Shown here: positions 1 to 6,374 of the stretch, piece after piece
How the letters are laid out: each line of letters opens with the position of its first letter
Numbering within the stretch: position 1 is the first letter of the stretch
Assembly: GCA_001873675.1 (NCBI GenBank)
Contig: MNZP01000014.1
Span: 16,358 to 25,141, forward strand
Length of the DNA: 8,784 bases
From: Syntrophaceae bacterium CG2_30_49_12
GTDB lineage: Bacteria > Desulfobacterota > Syntrophia > Syntrophales > CG2-30-49-12
Direction: 5' to 3'
Notes under the pieces: generated by a model
Seen by the model: only the letters and a program-made list of their open reading frames with translations
Told to the model about the DNA's origin: nothing
The model's database searches: none
Translations under genes and position numbers: made by a program

Positions 1-637
1 TTTTGTGCATATACAATAACGGACGGATGGTTATCCCCGGTTTGTCAACCTCGCTGACAAAATAGGTAATCCCCTTATGCTTGGGTACATTCTGGTCTGT
101 GCGGGCTAAAAAGAAGATATGATCCGCCCGGTGTGCGCCTGTAGTCCATATCTTCTGCCCGTTAATCACGAAATCGTCGCCGTCCTCCACCGCCCTGGTG
201 GTGAGAGAAGCCAGGTCTGAACCGGCATTCGGTTCAGACCAACCCTGGCACCAGTTGATCTCGCCCCTGGCGATCCTGGGCAGCCATTTTTTCTTCAACT
301 CTTCGGAACCATGTTCCAGAATACTGGGAGCGACAATTTGCGGGCCCCACATATCCACGCCAGGCACCCGATGGTAGGCCCTCACTTCATTGAAGATAAG
401 CTGTTCAATGTAACTGTGCTCCTTTCCACCATACTCTTTCGGCCAGGGGAGAGACAACCAGCCCTTCTCAGCTAACCTTTCTGCTACCGAACGATGGTAT
501 GCCCAATTTTCATCTGATTCAAAAATGGCAAAAAGCCCCCCTGACCATTCTTTCGGGGCACGACTCTCCTCCCGGGCAAAAAATTCCTCGAATTCCCTTT
601 TCAGGGCCTCTTGTTCCGCGGTCAATCGAAAATCCAT
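1..637 (-). CDS. acyl-CoA dehydrogenase, N-terminal part (gene cut by left edge)
   Basis: This is an FAD-dependent acyl-CoA dehydrogenase, which oxidises an acyl-CoA to its 2,3-enoyl-CoA and passes electrons to an electron-transfer flavoprotein. I translated 212 residues from the ATG at 637 without a stop; the 3' end lies outside the window. Residues 1-115 form the helical N-terminal domain. The middle beta domain starts with WSEPNAGSDL (133-142), the flavin/substrate loop of the family. It continues with NGQKIWTTGAHRAD (159-172) and ARTD...KHKGITYF (178-193). These motifs resemble the CaiA/FadE-like subgroup. The catalytic Glu lies in the missing C-terminal half, so substrate class cannot be read. 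The start is supported by GGAGGAG about 7 bases upstream. It begins 29 bases after a tRNA gene, so it may be read from an upstream promoter. The family is clear; the substrate is unknown. Confidence 0.93.
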   Translation of the reverse strand, partial: MDFRLTAEQEALKREFEEFFAREESRAPKEWSGGLFAIFESDENWAYHRSVAERLAEKGWLSLPWPKEYGGKEHSYIEQLIFNEVRAYHRVPGVDMWGPQIVAPSILEHGSEELKKKWLPRIARGEINWCQGWSEPNAGSDLASLTTRAVEDGDDFVINGQKIWTTGAHRADHIFFLARTDQNVPKHKGITYFVSEVDKPGITIRPLLYMHK

Positions 638-666
638 CCTTTTCTCCTCCGTTTTTATATTCTTAG

Positions 667-740
667 TAGGCGATGTGGGACTCGAACCCACGGCCTCTGG
701 TTCCGGAGACCAGCGCTCTATCCTCCTGAGCTAATCGCCC
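667..740 (-). tRNA. tRNA-Arg, anticodon CCG
   Basis: The 74-base cloverleaf was folded by hand. The acceptor arm GGGCGAT pairs with ATCGCCT, with a G-U at the first pair and discriminator A. The D stem is GCTC/GAGC. The anticodon stem CTGGT/ACCAG encloses the loop CTCCGGA, giving anticodon CCG, which reads the Arg codon CGG. The variable loop is 5 bases, and the T arm is GTGGG-TTCGAGT-CCCAC. The 3' CCA is not encoded (the next bases are CTA), so the CCA-adding enzyme must supply it. It lies between recJ and the acyl-CoA dehydrogenase gene. Confidence 0.96.
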
Positions 741-747
741 TTTCCGG

Positions 748-782
748 TTCAGTCATCAGTCTTATGTCTTTTGACTTATGAC
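748..782 (-). repeat. five contiguous 7-nt units between recJ and tRNA-Arg
   Basis: Read on the minus strand this is GTCATAA, GTCAAAA, GACATAA, GACTGAT, GACTGAA: five adjacent heptads of the form G(T/A)C(A/T)NAN. The first heptad overlaps the last base of the recJ stop codon. The middle also forms an imperfect hairpin (GTCATAAGTC / GACATAAGAC, two mismatches, AAAA loop). It has no T-tract typical of an intrinsic terminator. The 7-nt period matches that of the larger element at 2819-2953. Confidence 0.55.
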
Positions 783-2515
783 TACATTGAAGGCGCCACA
801 TCTCTCATTTTCAATTGGATATCGTCTAACCCCTTCCAATGATTAATCTGAGGGGTAAAGACGATATCAAGGGCCGACCCTGATAGGGTGTGTATAAAAT
901 GCCCCCTACTGAACCATATAGAATTACAGGATACACCATCACCGTTTACACGCATCCGTAAGTGATTATTTCCTACAATGGCAGATGTTGTGACATTGAC
1001 ATTCTTGACACACAGGATTGGTTCGGGATTCTTTCTGCCAAATGGGGCAAGTGTATCAATCTGATATAGGAGGTCATGAGTAATATCGTTGAGATTGCAC
1101 TGGGCGTCAATGATGGTTTGCGTAGTAAAATCTGACGCTTTTAGGTCTTCTTGGATCACAGTATTGAGAAGACCGGTAAATTTTTTTATGTCTTCTTCCC
1201 TAATCGAGATACCGGCAGCGTATTGATGTCCCCCGTAAGACAATAGTAAAGAATCACATTTTTTCAGACCTTCGTAAATATTGAAATCGTCAACGCTTCT
1301 TCCCGAACCTTTTCCAATACCATCCTTCAGACTTATCAAGATGACAGGCCGGCAATACCGTTCTACCAGCCTTGAAGCTACGATACCTATAACTCCCGGG
1401 TGCCATTTAGGAGAGGCGAACACAAGGGAAATTGATTTTTCGTGGGCGCCTGTTTTTTTTGTTTCATCAAGGATTTCACTAATAATAGCCCTCTCCATGG
1501 TCTGTCTTTTCCGGTTATATGCGTCAAGTTTCCTTGCCTTTTCCCTGGCTTCTTTCAAGTCATCGGCCATCAGGAGCTGTACTGCATCCATGGGTGATCC
1601 AACTCGTCCCGCCGCGTTTATCCTGGGTGTAAGGCAAAAAGATACCTTCTCGGAATCAATAGCCTGATTTTCTAACCCGCTTATCTCCTTTAGCGCCCTC
1701 AGTCCTATCCTTTTACCATCCGTGATTAGATCAAGTCCGATCTTTGTGAATATCCTGTTCTCGTCAATCAGGGGAGAGATATCACCAATAGTACCCAGAG
1801 CGACAAGATCTAAATATTCTTTCAGGTTTGGATGTCTGTTATTTCTCCAGAAACCGTCTTTTCGTAAACTGCTCCTCAAAGCGATAAGAAAATTAAAGAC
1901 AATACCAACAGCAGCCAGATGCTTGAAAGGAAACTGGCAATCGTTCTGATGCGGGTTAATTACCGCAACGGCAGTTGGGATCTCATCCGGAACCTTATGA
2001 TGATCTAAGATGATGGTATCTATACCGCTCATTCGGGCATAGGATACCTCTTCAATGTCGGAAATACCGCAATCTACCGTGATAATCAGTTTCACCCCGT
2101 TATTTTTCATTTTATCAATGGCGCTCCTGTTAAGGCCGTATCCTTCGTTGATCCTGTCAGGGATATAATAAGCCGCTGTATGAATAATTTCTTTGAGGAA
2201 TTTTAAAAGGACAACGACGGAGGTGATGCCATCCGCATCATAATCGCCATAGATAACGATTTTTTCTTTGTTGTAGATAGCCTTGATCAGGCGGTGTACA
2301 CCCGTTTGCATGTCTTTCATGAGAAAGGGGTTGTGCAGGTCGGAAAGGGAAGGGGAAAGATATTTTCTCGCCTCATCGGCATTCGAGATATCGCGATTTG
2401 TCAATATCATGGATATAATTGGATTTATACCCAGTTCCCTGATCAGCAATTCCTGAACACCTCTGTCACCTTCGGATAATCTCCATTGCGTTGTAGGTAA
2501 ACTTTTTGTGTTCAT
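782..2515 (-). CDS. recJ: single-stranded-DNA-specific 5'-3' exonuclease RecJ
   Basis: RecJ degrades single-stranded DNA 5' to 3' in RecFOR recombination, mismatch repair and base-excision repair. The 577-residue length is typical. The DHH phosphoesterase core shows DYDADGITS (91-99), VDCGIS (147-152), the name-giving D171-H172-H173, HLAAVG (199-204) and VALGTIGDISPL (238-249), which together supply the Mn2+ ligands. The DHHA1 domain follows, with HPGVIGIVASRL (372-383), GSGRS (403-407) and GGHQYAAG (428-435). A C-terminal OB-like part starts near PFGRKNPEPI (491-500). All catalytic motifs are intact. No strong Shine-Dalgarno precedes the ATG at 2515, but no better start fits the family N-terminus. 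It lies 36 bases after rpmB, with a possible promoter of its own overlapping the rpmB stop. Confidence 0.97.
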   Translation of the reverse strand: MNTKSLPTTQWRLSEGDRGVQELLIRELGINPIISMILTNRDISNADEARKYLSPSLSDLHNPFLMKDMQTGVHRLIKAIYNKEKIVIYGDYDADGITSVVVLLKFLKEIIHTAAYYIPDRINEGYGLNRSAIDKMKNNGVKLIITVDCGISDIEEVSYARMSGIDTIILDHHKVPDEIPTAVAVINPHQNDCQFPFKHLAAVGIVFNFLIALRSSLRKDGFWRNNRHPNLKEYLDLVALGTIGDISPLIDENRIFTKIGLDLITDGKRIGLRALKEISGLENQAIDSEKVSFCLTPRINAAGRVGSPMDAVQLLMADDLKEAREKARKLDAYNRKRQTMERAIISEILDETKKTGAHEKSISLVFASPKWHPGVIGIVASRLVERYCRPVILISLKDGIGKGSGRSVDDFNIYEGLKKCDSLLLSYGGHQYAAGISIREEDIKKFTGLLNTVIQEDLKASDFTTQTIIDAQCNLNDITHDLLYQIDTLAPFGRKNPEPILCVKNVNVTTSAIVGNNHLRMRVNGDGVSCNSIWFSRGHFIHTLSGSALDIVFTPQINHWKGLDDIQLKMRDVAPSM

Positions 2516-2550
2516 GATTTATCTGCTGTTTTGTAGGGTATGCTTATTCC

Positions 2551-2559
2551 ATTATAACA
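2551..2559 (-). promoter_or_regulatory. extended -10 promoter candidate for recJ
   Basis: On the minus strand the sequence reads TGTTATAAT, a perfect TGn-TATAAT extended -10 box. It overlaps the rpmB stop codon (2552-2554). Predicted transcription start is near 2544, about 29 bases before the recJ ATG. The -35 position (2574-2579, CTCTGG) does not match TTGACA, which extended -10 promoters can tolerate. This is a prediction from motif only. Confidence 0.42.
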
Positions 2560-2749
2560 CCTTCTTCACGAAACCAGAGCGGAGACACCTGGTACACACC
2601 TTCACCCGTTTTACCGCTCCGGTTTTACTATCCACGCAGCGTAATTTCTGAAGATTGGGATACCAGACCTTTTTTGTTTTGTTGTTGGCATGGCTGACCT
2701 TATTGCCAACAAGAGGTTTTTTACCACATACTTTACAGACTCTCGACAT
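2552..2749 (-). CDS. rpmB: 50S ribosomal protein bL28, zinc-ribbon (C+) form
   Basis: This is a large-subunit ribosomal protein of 65 residues. It starts MSRVCKVCGKKPLVGN, continues with SHANNKTKKVWYPNLQ (19-34), and ends in a Lys/Arg-rich tail. Four cysteines in two CxxC pairs (C5/C8 and C52/C55) make this the zinc-binding C+ version; E. coli L28 lacks the pairs. The open frame extends upstream to 2809. I chose the ATG at 2749 because AGAGGTG sits about 7 bases before it and because bL28 proteins begin MSRVC. The nearby ATG at 2755 would overlap that ribosome binding site. It is followed by recJ after 36 bases, and separated from the pfk gene by a repeat element, so it probably starts a new transcription unit. 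Confidence 0.95.
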   Translation of the reverse strand: MSRVCKVCGKKPLVGNKVSHANNKTKKVWYPNLQKLRCVDSKTGAVKRVKVCTRCLRSGFVKKVL

Positions 2750-2780
2750 GTTCATACACCTCTTTGAAACGATTTGCCGC

Positions 2781-2809
2781 TTCTTAGAACGTAATGGTAA
2801 ATTTTGCAA
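2781..2809 (-). promoter_or_regulatory. weak sigma70-like promoter candidate for rpmB
   Basis: On the minus strand TTGCAA (2804-2809), a 17-base spacer and TAAGAA (2781-2786) precede the rpmB ATG by about 30 bases. The matches to consensus are only 4/6 and 3/6, so position and spacing carry most of the weight. The upstream heptad element at 2819-2953 would separate this promoter from pfk transcription. Confidence 0.28.
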
Positions 2810-2818
2810 GTATTTTTG

Positions 2819-2953
2819 TAACTACTTAGGTTATCAGGTTCACGGTTCACAGTTCACAGTTCACAGTTGGCTTACGCTCTTCATATCTCTTGAGATAGTT
2901 CATGAATCCATGAGTTTAACCTTGAACCTTGGAACTTTGAACCTAAGTAGTTA
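2819..2953. repeat. 135-bp intergenic inverted-repeat element built of 7-nt units
   Basis: The ends are a perfect 14-bp inverted repeat: TAACTACTTAGGTT (2819-2832) and its complement (2940-2953). Inside the left end lie four heptads at 2838-2865 (GTTCACG, then GTTCACA three times). Inside the right end lie four heptads at 2915-2942 (TTTAACC, TTGAACC, TTGGAAC, TTTGAAC), roughly the reverse complement of the left type. The centre has a small hairpin, TATCTC-TT-GAGATA (2884-2897). No open frame of note and no clear target-site duplication were seen. It fills the gap between the pfk stop and rpmB. It could be a MITE-like or palindromic intergenic repeat and may also act as a weak transcript-end hairpin. 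Confidence 0.72.
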
Positions 2954-2955
2954 GG

Positions 2956-4266
2956 TTAGTTTTTCAGAGAAAGCGGCTGCCCTGTAGATTCAAGGACACG
3001 CATCCAGGTGTTATCCCCGGGATCCACACCCTTGCCTGAGGTAACCACCTTGAGGGGGAGGTGAACATATTCGTCCTTCATCAACCCCACCAACATGCCC
3101 GTTTTCCCTGCCATCCCTGCATGAACAGCATACTGGCCAAGGGCGCTACAGTAGATACTATCACTGGCATCGGCAGGAACGCTGCGAATTGTATAACTTG
3201 GGTCTATATACTTGAGATTTATTTCCCTGCCGATTTTCCTGAAATGGTCATCTATTTTCATTTTTAAAAATACACCAATGTCAAGAAGTTTAATATTGCC
3301 CGAGGCATCAGTTTCCACGGGTTCATTTTTTTCCTGACGGATAAGTTCTTGACCGGCTCCCTCAGCAACAAGGATCACAGCATGATTTCTTTCCTGGAGA
3401 CGTTTTTCCAGCGCCTTGAGAAGCCCTTTTTCTCCTTCCAGATCGAAAGGCGCCTCCGGGATCAAGACAAAGTTGACGTCACTCTGTGCCAGGGCAGCAT
3501 CGGCTGCAATATGCCCTGACAACCTGCCCATAATCTTGACCAGACCAATCCCCATCGGGGCGCCCTCCGCCTCCACGTGGGCGCACCGGATGACCTTGAC
3601 TACCTCGGAGATGGCCGTATCAAATCCGAAAGACTTCTGGATAAGATTCAAATCATTGTCAATAGTTTTCGGAACCCCGATAATGGCAATGTTCAGATTT
3701 CTTTTCCCTGTTTCTTCGGTGATGGCCTCGGCTGCCCTCATGGTCCCATCTCCGCCGATGCAGAAAAAGATATCAATATTCATACGTTTCAGGGCATTCA
3801 CTATCTCATCCACATCCTGTCTTCCCCGTGACGAGGAGAGTATGCTTCCTCCCATGCCGAGTATGTCTTTGACATTCTCTGGTGTAAGTTCACATATATC
3901 ATGTCCGTATCGAGGAATTAATCCCTGGAATCCATACCTGATACCAATGATATTTTTCACCCCGTACCTGTGGTAGAGCTCCATGACCACGGCCCTTATC
4001 ACATCGTTGATACCGGGACACAGACCGCCGCAGGTGGCGATAGCCACCTTGGTCTTGGAGGGATCGAAAAATATCCTCTCCCTGGGACCTGCCACCTCAA
4101 CAGAGAGGGGAAGCCCTTCTGCATTCTTTAACTCGGTGTAATTTTCGAGGTAAATATTGAAGAGGATACGTTTGCCCTCCGGAGTAAAATAGCTGACATT
4201 GACCGGTGAAGGGATGGTCGCCTCCCCTAAGTCTTGAATGTTAAAATCATAGTTTTCCCGGTTCAT
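2956..4266 (-). CDS. pfkA: 6-phosphofructokinase, PPi-like lineage with ATP-type phosphate-donor Gly
   Basis: This enzyme phosphorylates fructose 6-phosphate to fructose 1,6-bisphosphate. Numbering from the ATG at 4266 (436 residues), it shows GGLCPG (80-85), GGDGT (171-175), PKTIDND (199-205, catalytic base D203), FGFDTA (213-218), MGR (246-248) and YIDPSYTIRS (353-362). The Lys in PKTIDND is typical of PPi-dependent and trypanosome/Treponema TP0108-like enzymes. The Gly in GGDGT (not Asp as in GGDDT) predicts ATP as donor, so I infer an ATP-dependent enzyme of the long group. The frame opens at an ATG at 4278, but GGAGG lies between the two ATGs and serves the one at 4266, so I prefer that start. 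It follows the mutase small subunit by 26 bases and is probably co-transcribed with it. No truncation is visible. ATP use is likely but not certain. Confidence 0.93.
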   Translation of the reverse strand: MNRENYDFNIQDLGEATIPSPVNVSYFTPEGKRILFNIYLENYTELKNAEGLPLSVEVAGPRERIFFDPSKTKVAIATCGGLCPGINDVIRAVVMELYHRYGVKNIIGIRYGFQGLIPRYGHDICELTPENVKDILGMGGSILSSSRGRQDVDEIVNALKRMNIDIFFCIGGDGTMRAAEAITEETGKRNLNIAIIGVPKTIDNDLNLIQKSFGFDTAISEVVKVIRCAHVEAEGAPMGIGLVKIMGRLSGHIAADAALAQSDVNFVLIPEAPFDLEGEKGLLKALEKRLQERNHAVILVAEGAGQELIRQEKNEPVETDASGNIKLLDIGVFLKMKIDDHFRKIGREINLKYIDPSYTIRSVPADASDSIYCSALGQYAVHAGMAGKTGMLVGLMKDEYVHLPLKVVTSGKGVDPGDNTWMRVLESTGQPLSLKN

Positions 4267-4292
4267 TGATTCCTCCATTAATCAAGGGATCG

Positions 4293-4700
4293 CTATGCCC
4301 TTGCCTTCTTCTGGCTCATTTTCTCTTTAACAAGTTTTACAATCAGATCTGTCTTGCTACCTGGAGGGAAGACCCCATCAACGCCCATTTCCTTGAGAGG
4401 GGGGATATCCTCCTGAGGAATAGTTCCTCCTACCATTACCACAATATCCTCGGCACTTTCTTCTTGGAGTGCCTGAAGCACTCTTTGAGTTAGCTTCATA
4501 TGACCGGCCGCCAGAATACTAAGACCTACTACATCCACATCTTCTTGAACAGCCACTTTAGCTATTGCCTCAGGACTCATGTTCCCACCAAAAATCACCT
4601 CCATGCCTGCATTTCTCAGCGCTGTGGTCACTACTTTGGCTCCTCTCCAATGCCCATCAATTCCTGGCTTAGCCATCAACACCCTAACTTTTCTTTCCAT
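4293..4700 (-). CDS. cobalamin-binding subunit of a B12-dependent acyl-CoA mutase
   Basis: This stand-alone B12-binding domain (135 residues) partners the large subunit encoded 16 bases upstream. AKPGIDGHWRGAK (10-22) holds the DxHxxG motif (D15, H17, G20), whose His replaces dimethylbenzimidazole on cobalt. K11 matches the conserved Lys four residues before that Asp. GLSIL (59-63) is the SxL motif that cradles the nucleotide tail, and GGTIP (91-95) plus FPPGS (111-115) complete the Rossmann-like fold. The residue after the His is Trp; methylmalonyl-CoA mutases usually have Asp (DGHDRG). The frame is open up to 4766, but the start at 4700 gives the usual length, has GGGAGAGG upstream, and avoids overlap with the large subunit. 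B12 chemistry is well supported. The substrate is set by the other subunit. Confidence 0.93.
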   Translation of the reverse strand: MERKVRVLMAKPGIDGHWRGAKVVTTALRNAGMEVIFGGNMSPEAIAKVAVQEDVDVVGLSILAAGHMKLTQRVLQALQEESAEDIVVMVGGTIPQEDIPPLKEMGVDGVFPPGSKTDLIVKLVKEKMSQKKARA

Positions 4701-4716
4701 CACCTTTACCTCTCCC

Positions 4717-6327
4717 TTAGTATTGGATAGGTATATCCCAGTGGGGATAAATACTACGCCACACATCCTGAATTTCGCCTAAAGTAGCATAAGCCTTTAC
4801 TGCTTCCATTACTGCCGGCATTACATTCTCATCCGTTAAGCTGACTTGGTGCAAGTTCTCCAAGCATTCTTTAACCTTCTGATTGTCCCTTTCCCACCTC
4901 AACTTCCTTACCCTCTCCGCCAGAATTTCAGTAGATTGAGGATTGGGACGAAAAACAGGGACTTGATAAGGTTCCCCATCCATCTCAAAGCAATTGAGTC
5001 CTACTATCTTTGTTTCACCGCTGTCTATTTCCCTTTGTCTCTCCTCCATTGCTTTCCCAGCTTCCCTATGTATGTATCCTGAATGCCAAACTTCAAGTAA
5101 ACCTCCCTTATCCTCTAATTCTTGAAAATACTCCCAGGCTTTCTTCTCTATCTCGTTAGTTAGCCATTCCACATAATATGATCCTCCCAGAGGGTCAGCA
5201 ACATTGGCAATGTTAGTTTCATACTGAGCAATTTGCTGTGTTCTTATAGAAAGCAATATACTTTGGTCTGTTGGCAAGCAAAGAGGCTCATCATAGGAAG
5301 TAGCGTGAATAGATTGAGCTCCCCCTAAGGCGGCAGCCAATACTTGATAAGCAATACGTACCGAATTATTCAATATTTGCTGATAAATATCAGTGGAGCC
5401 GGAAGTCTGGACATGAAAGCGGAAAGCCAGGCTGCGTGGATCTTGAGCCCCGTACCGTTCCTTCATTAGCTTATACCACATCCTCCGTGCTGCCCTGAAC
5501 TTGGCTATTTCTTCAAAAAAATCGTTGTGTGCCGCGAGATGAAAACTTAGCACCGGGGCGAAATCATCAATATTAAGTCTGTTCCTTTTTAGCTCCTCCT
5601 CGATATAACCTACTGCATTACAAAATAACATGCCTAGTTCTTGATAAGCATTACAACCGTTCTCCCTGTAGTTATAAGAAGCGAAGCTTACCGGGTGCCA
5701 GTTGGGAACATTCTGAGCACACCATTCAATCATATCCACACTTAACCTTAATAGGTGAGGAGGGGTAACAAAATCGATCATATTGCAACAAAGACTAAAC
5801 ACATAGGGATCATTTTGACTGGTGCCATTTACTTCCTTCAAGCTTACACCTCGCTTCTCAGCCATAGCAAAATACATAGCTGTAAGAGCAGGAGAGCTCC
5901 ACTGGCTAGTAATCACTGCGGTGCTCACCTTATCTATTGGCAGACCTTCAAATATGGTCTCCATATCCGCCAGAGAACTTATACTGACTCCACTTTGTCC
6001 TACCTCGTCCTGAACACGAGGGTCATCGGGGTCAAGACCATTTTCATTTACTGAGTCCATGGAAATGCTGAAGCCTGTTTCCCCATTCTCATATTTATAT
6101 CTAAACCTTTTGTTGGTCTCCTCAGGAGTGCCAAAACCAGAAAATTGTCTTATAGTCCATAACTTACCCCGATACATATTCTCATATATACCTCTGGTGT
6201 AAGGCTCTTTCCCAGGCAATCCCAGATTTCTTGCCTCATCAAAATCTGGCAAGTCCTCAGAAGTGTAGAATACTTTGACAGGAATGCCTGACCCAGTATA
6301 CGCCTCTCGTGTTTTTAATTGACTCAT
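4717..6327 (-). CDS. large (catalytic) subunit of a non-canonical B12-dependent acyl-CoA mutase
   Basis: This is the TIM-barrel subunit of the methylmalonyl-/isobutyryl-CoA mutase family (536 residues, no fused B12 domain). These enzymes move a CoA-thioester group to the neighbouring carbon by a radical route. Family motifs are present: PYTRGIYENMYRGKLWTIRQ (42-61), GTSQND (168-173), FHVQTSG (304-310), ALGGAQSIH (333-341), YDEPLCLPT (345-353) and DPLGGSYYVE (378-387). Active-site positions differ from methylmalonyl-CoA mutase. RQY becomes RQF (F62). The segment aligned to the carboxylate-binding Arg (residues 171-193) has no Arg or Lys. GYHxxEAG becomes SYNYRENG, so the catalytic His is N219. 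I infer a substrate other than methylmalonyl-CoA. The start has a strong AAGGAGGT. No G-protein chaperone gene is nearby. In a hand count, 38% of the first 50 third codon positions are G/C (54% in pfk, 44% in purM); this hint of foreign origin is weak. Confidence 0.93.
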   Translation of the reverse strand: MSQLKTREAYTGSGIPVKVFYTSEDLPDFDEARNLGLPGKEPYTRGIYENMYRGKLWTIRQFSGFGTPEETNKRFRYKYENGETGFSISMDSVNENGLDPDDPRVQDEVGQSGVSISSLADMETIFEGLPIDKVSTAVITSQWSSPALTAMYFAMAEKRGVSLKEVNGTSQNDPYVFSLCCNMIDFVTPPHLLRLSVDMIEWCAQNVPNWHPVSFASYNYRENGCNAYQELGMLFCNAVGYIEEELKRNRLNIDDFAPVLSFHLAAHNDFFEEIAKFRAARRMWYKLMKERYGAQDPRSLAFRFHVQTSGSTDIYQQILNNSVRIAYQVLAAALGGAQSIHATSYDEPLCLPTDQSILLSIRTQQIAQYETNIANVADPLGGSYYVEWLTNEIEKKAWEYFQELEDKGGLLEVWHSGYIHREAGKAMEERQREIDSGETKIVGLNCFEMDGEPYQVPVFRPNPQSTEILAERVRKLRWERDNQKVKECLENLHQVSLTDENVMPAVMEAVKAYATLGEIQDVWRSIYPHWDIPIQY

Positions 6328-6374
6328 TTTAACCTCCTTATCATCGGTTTAGGGATGGTGCTTCGCGCCTCTTA

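Noticed and set aside
638..666. Promoter for the acyl-CoA dehydrogenase gene (TATAAA near 645)
   Set aside because: The transcript would start inside the ribosome binding site and no -35 box is found at the right distance within the tRNA gene.
525..734. Plus-strand open frame ending GDVGLEPTASGSGDQRSILLS
   Set aside because: It is the antisense reading of the tRNA-Arg gene and the start of the acyl-CoA dehydrogenase; this peptide is a well-known false translation across tRNA complements.
2953..2956. Intrinsic terminator directly after pfk
   Set aside because: The inverted repeat there is AT-rich with no T-tract following the stem, so I list it as a repeat and not as a terminator.
3416..3976. 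186-residue plus-strand open frame
   Set aside because: It lies wholly antisense to the conserved phosphofructokinase and shows no recognisable family motif.
4293..6327. Horizontal transfer of the mutase pair judged by codon use
   Set aside because: Third-position G+C in the first 50 codons is 38% against 44% in purM and 54% in pfk; the sample is too small and the spread between neighbours too wide to claim transfer.
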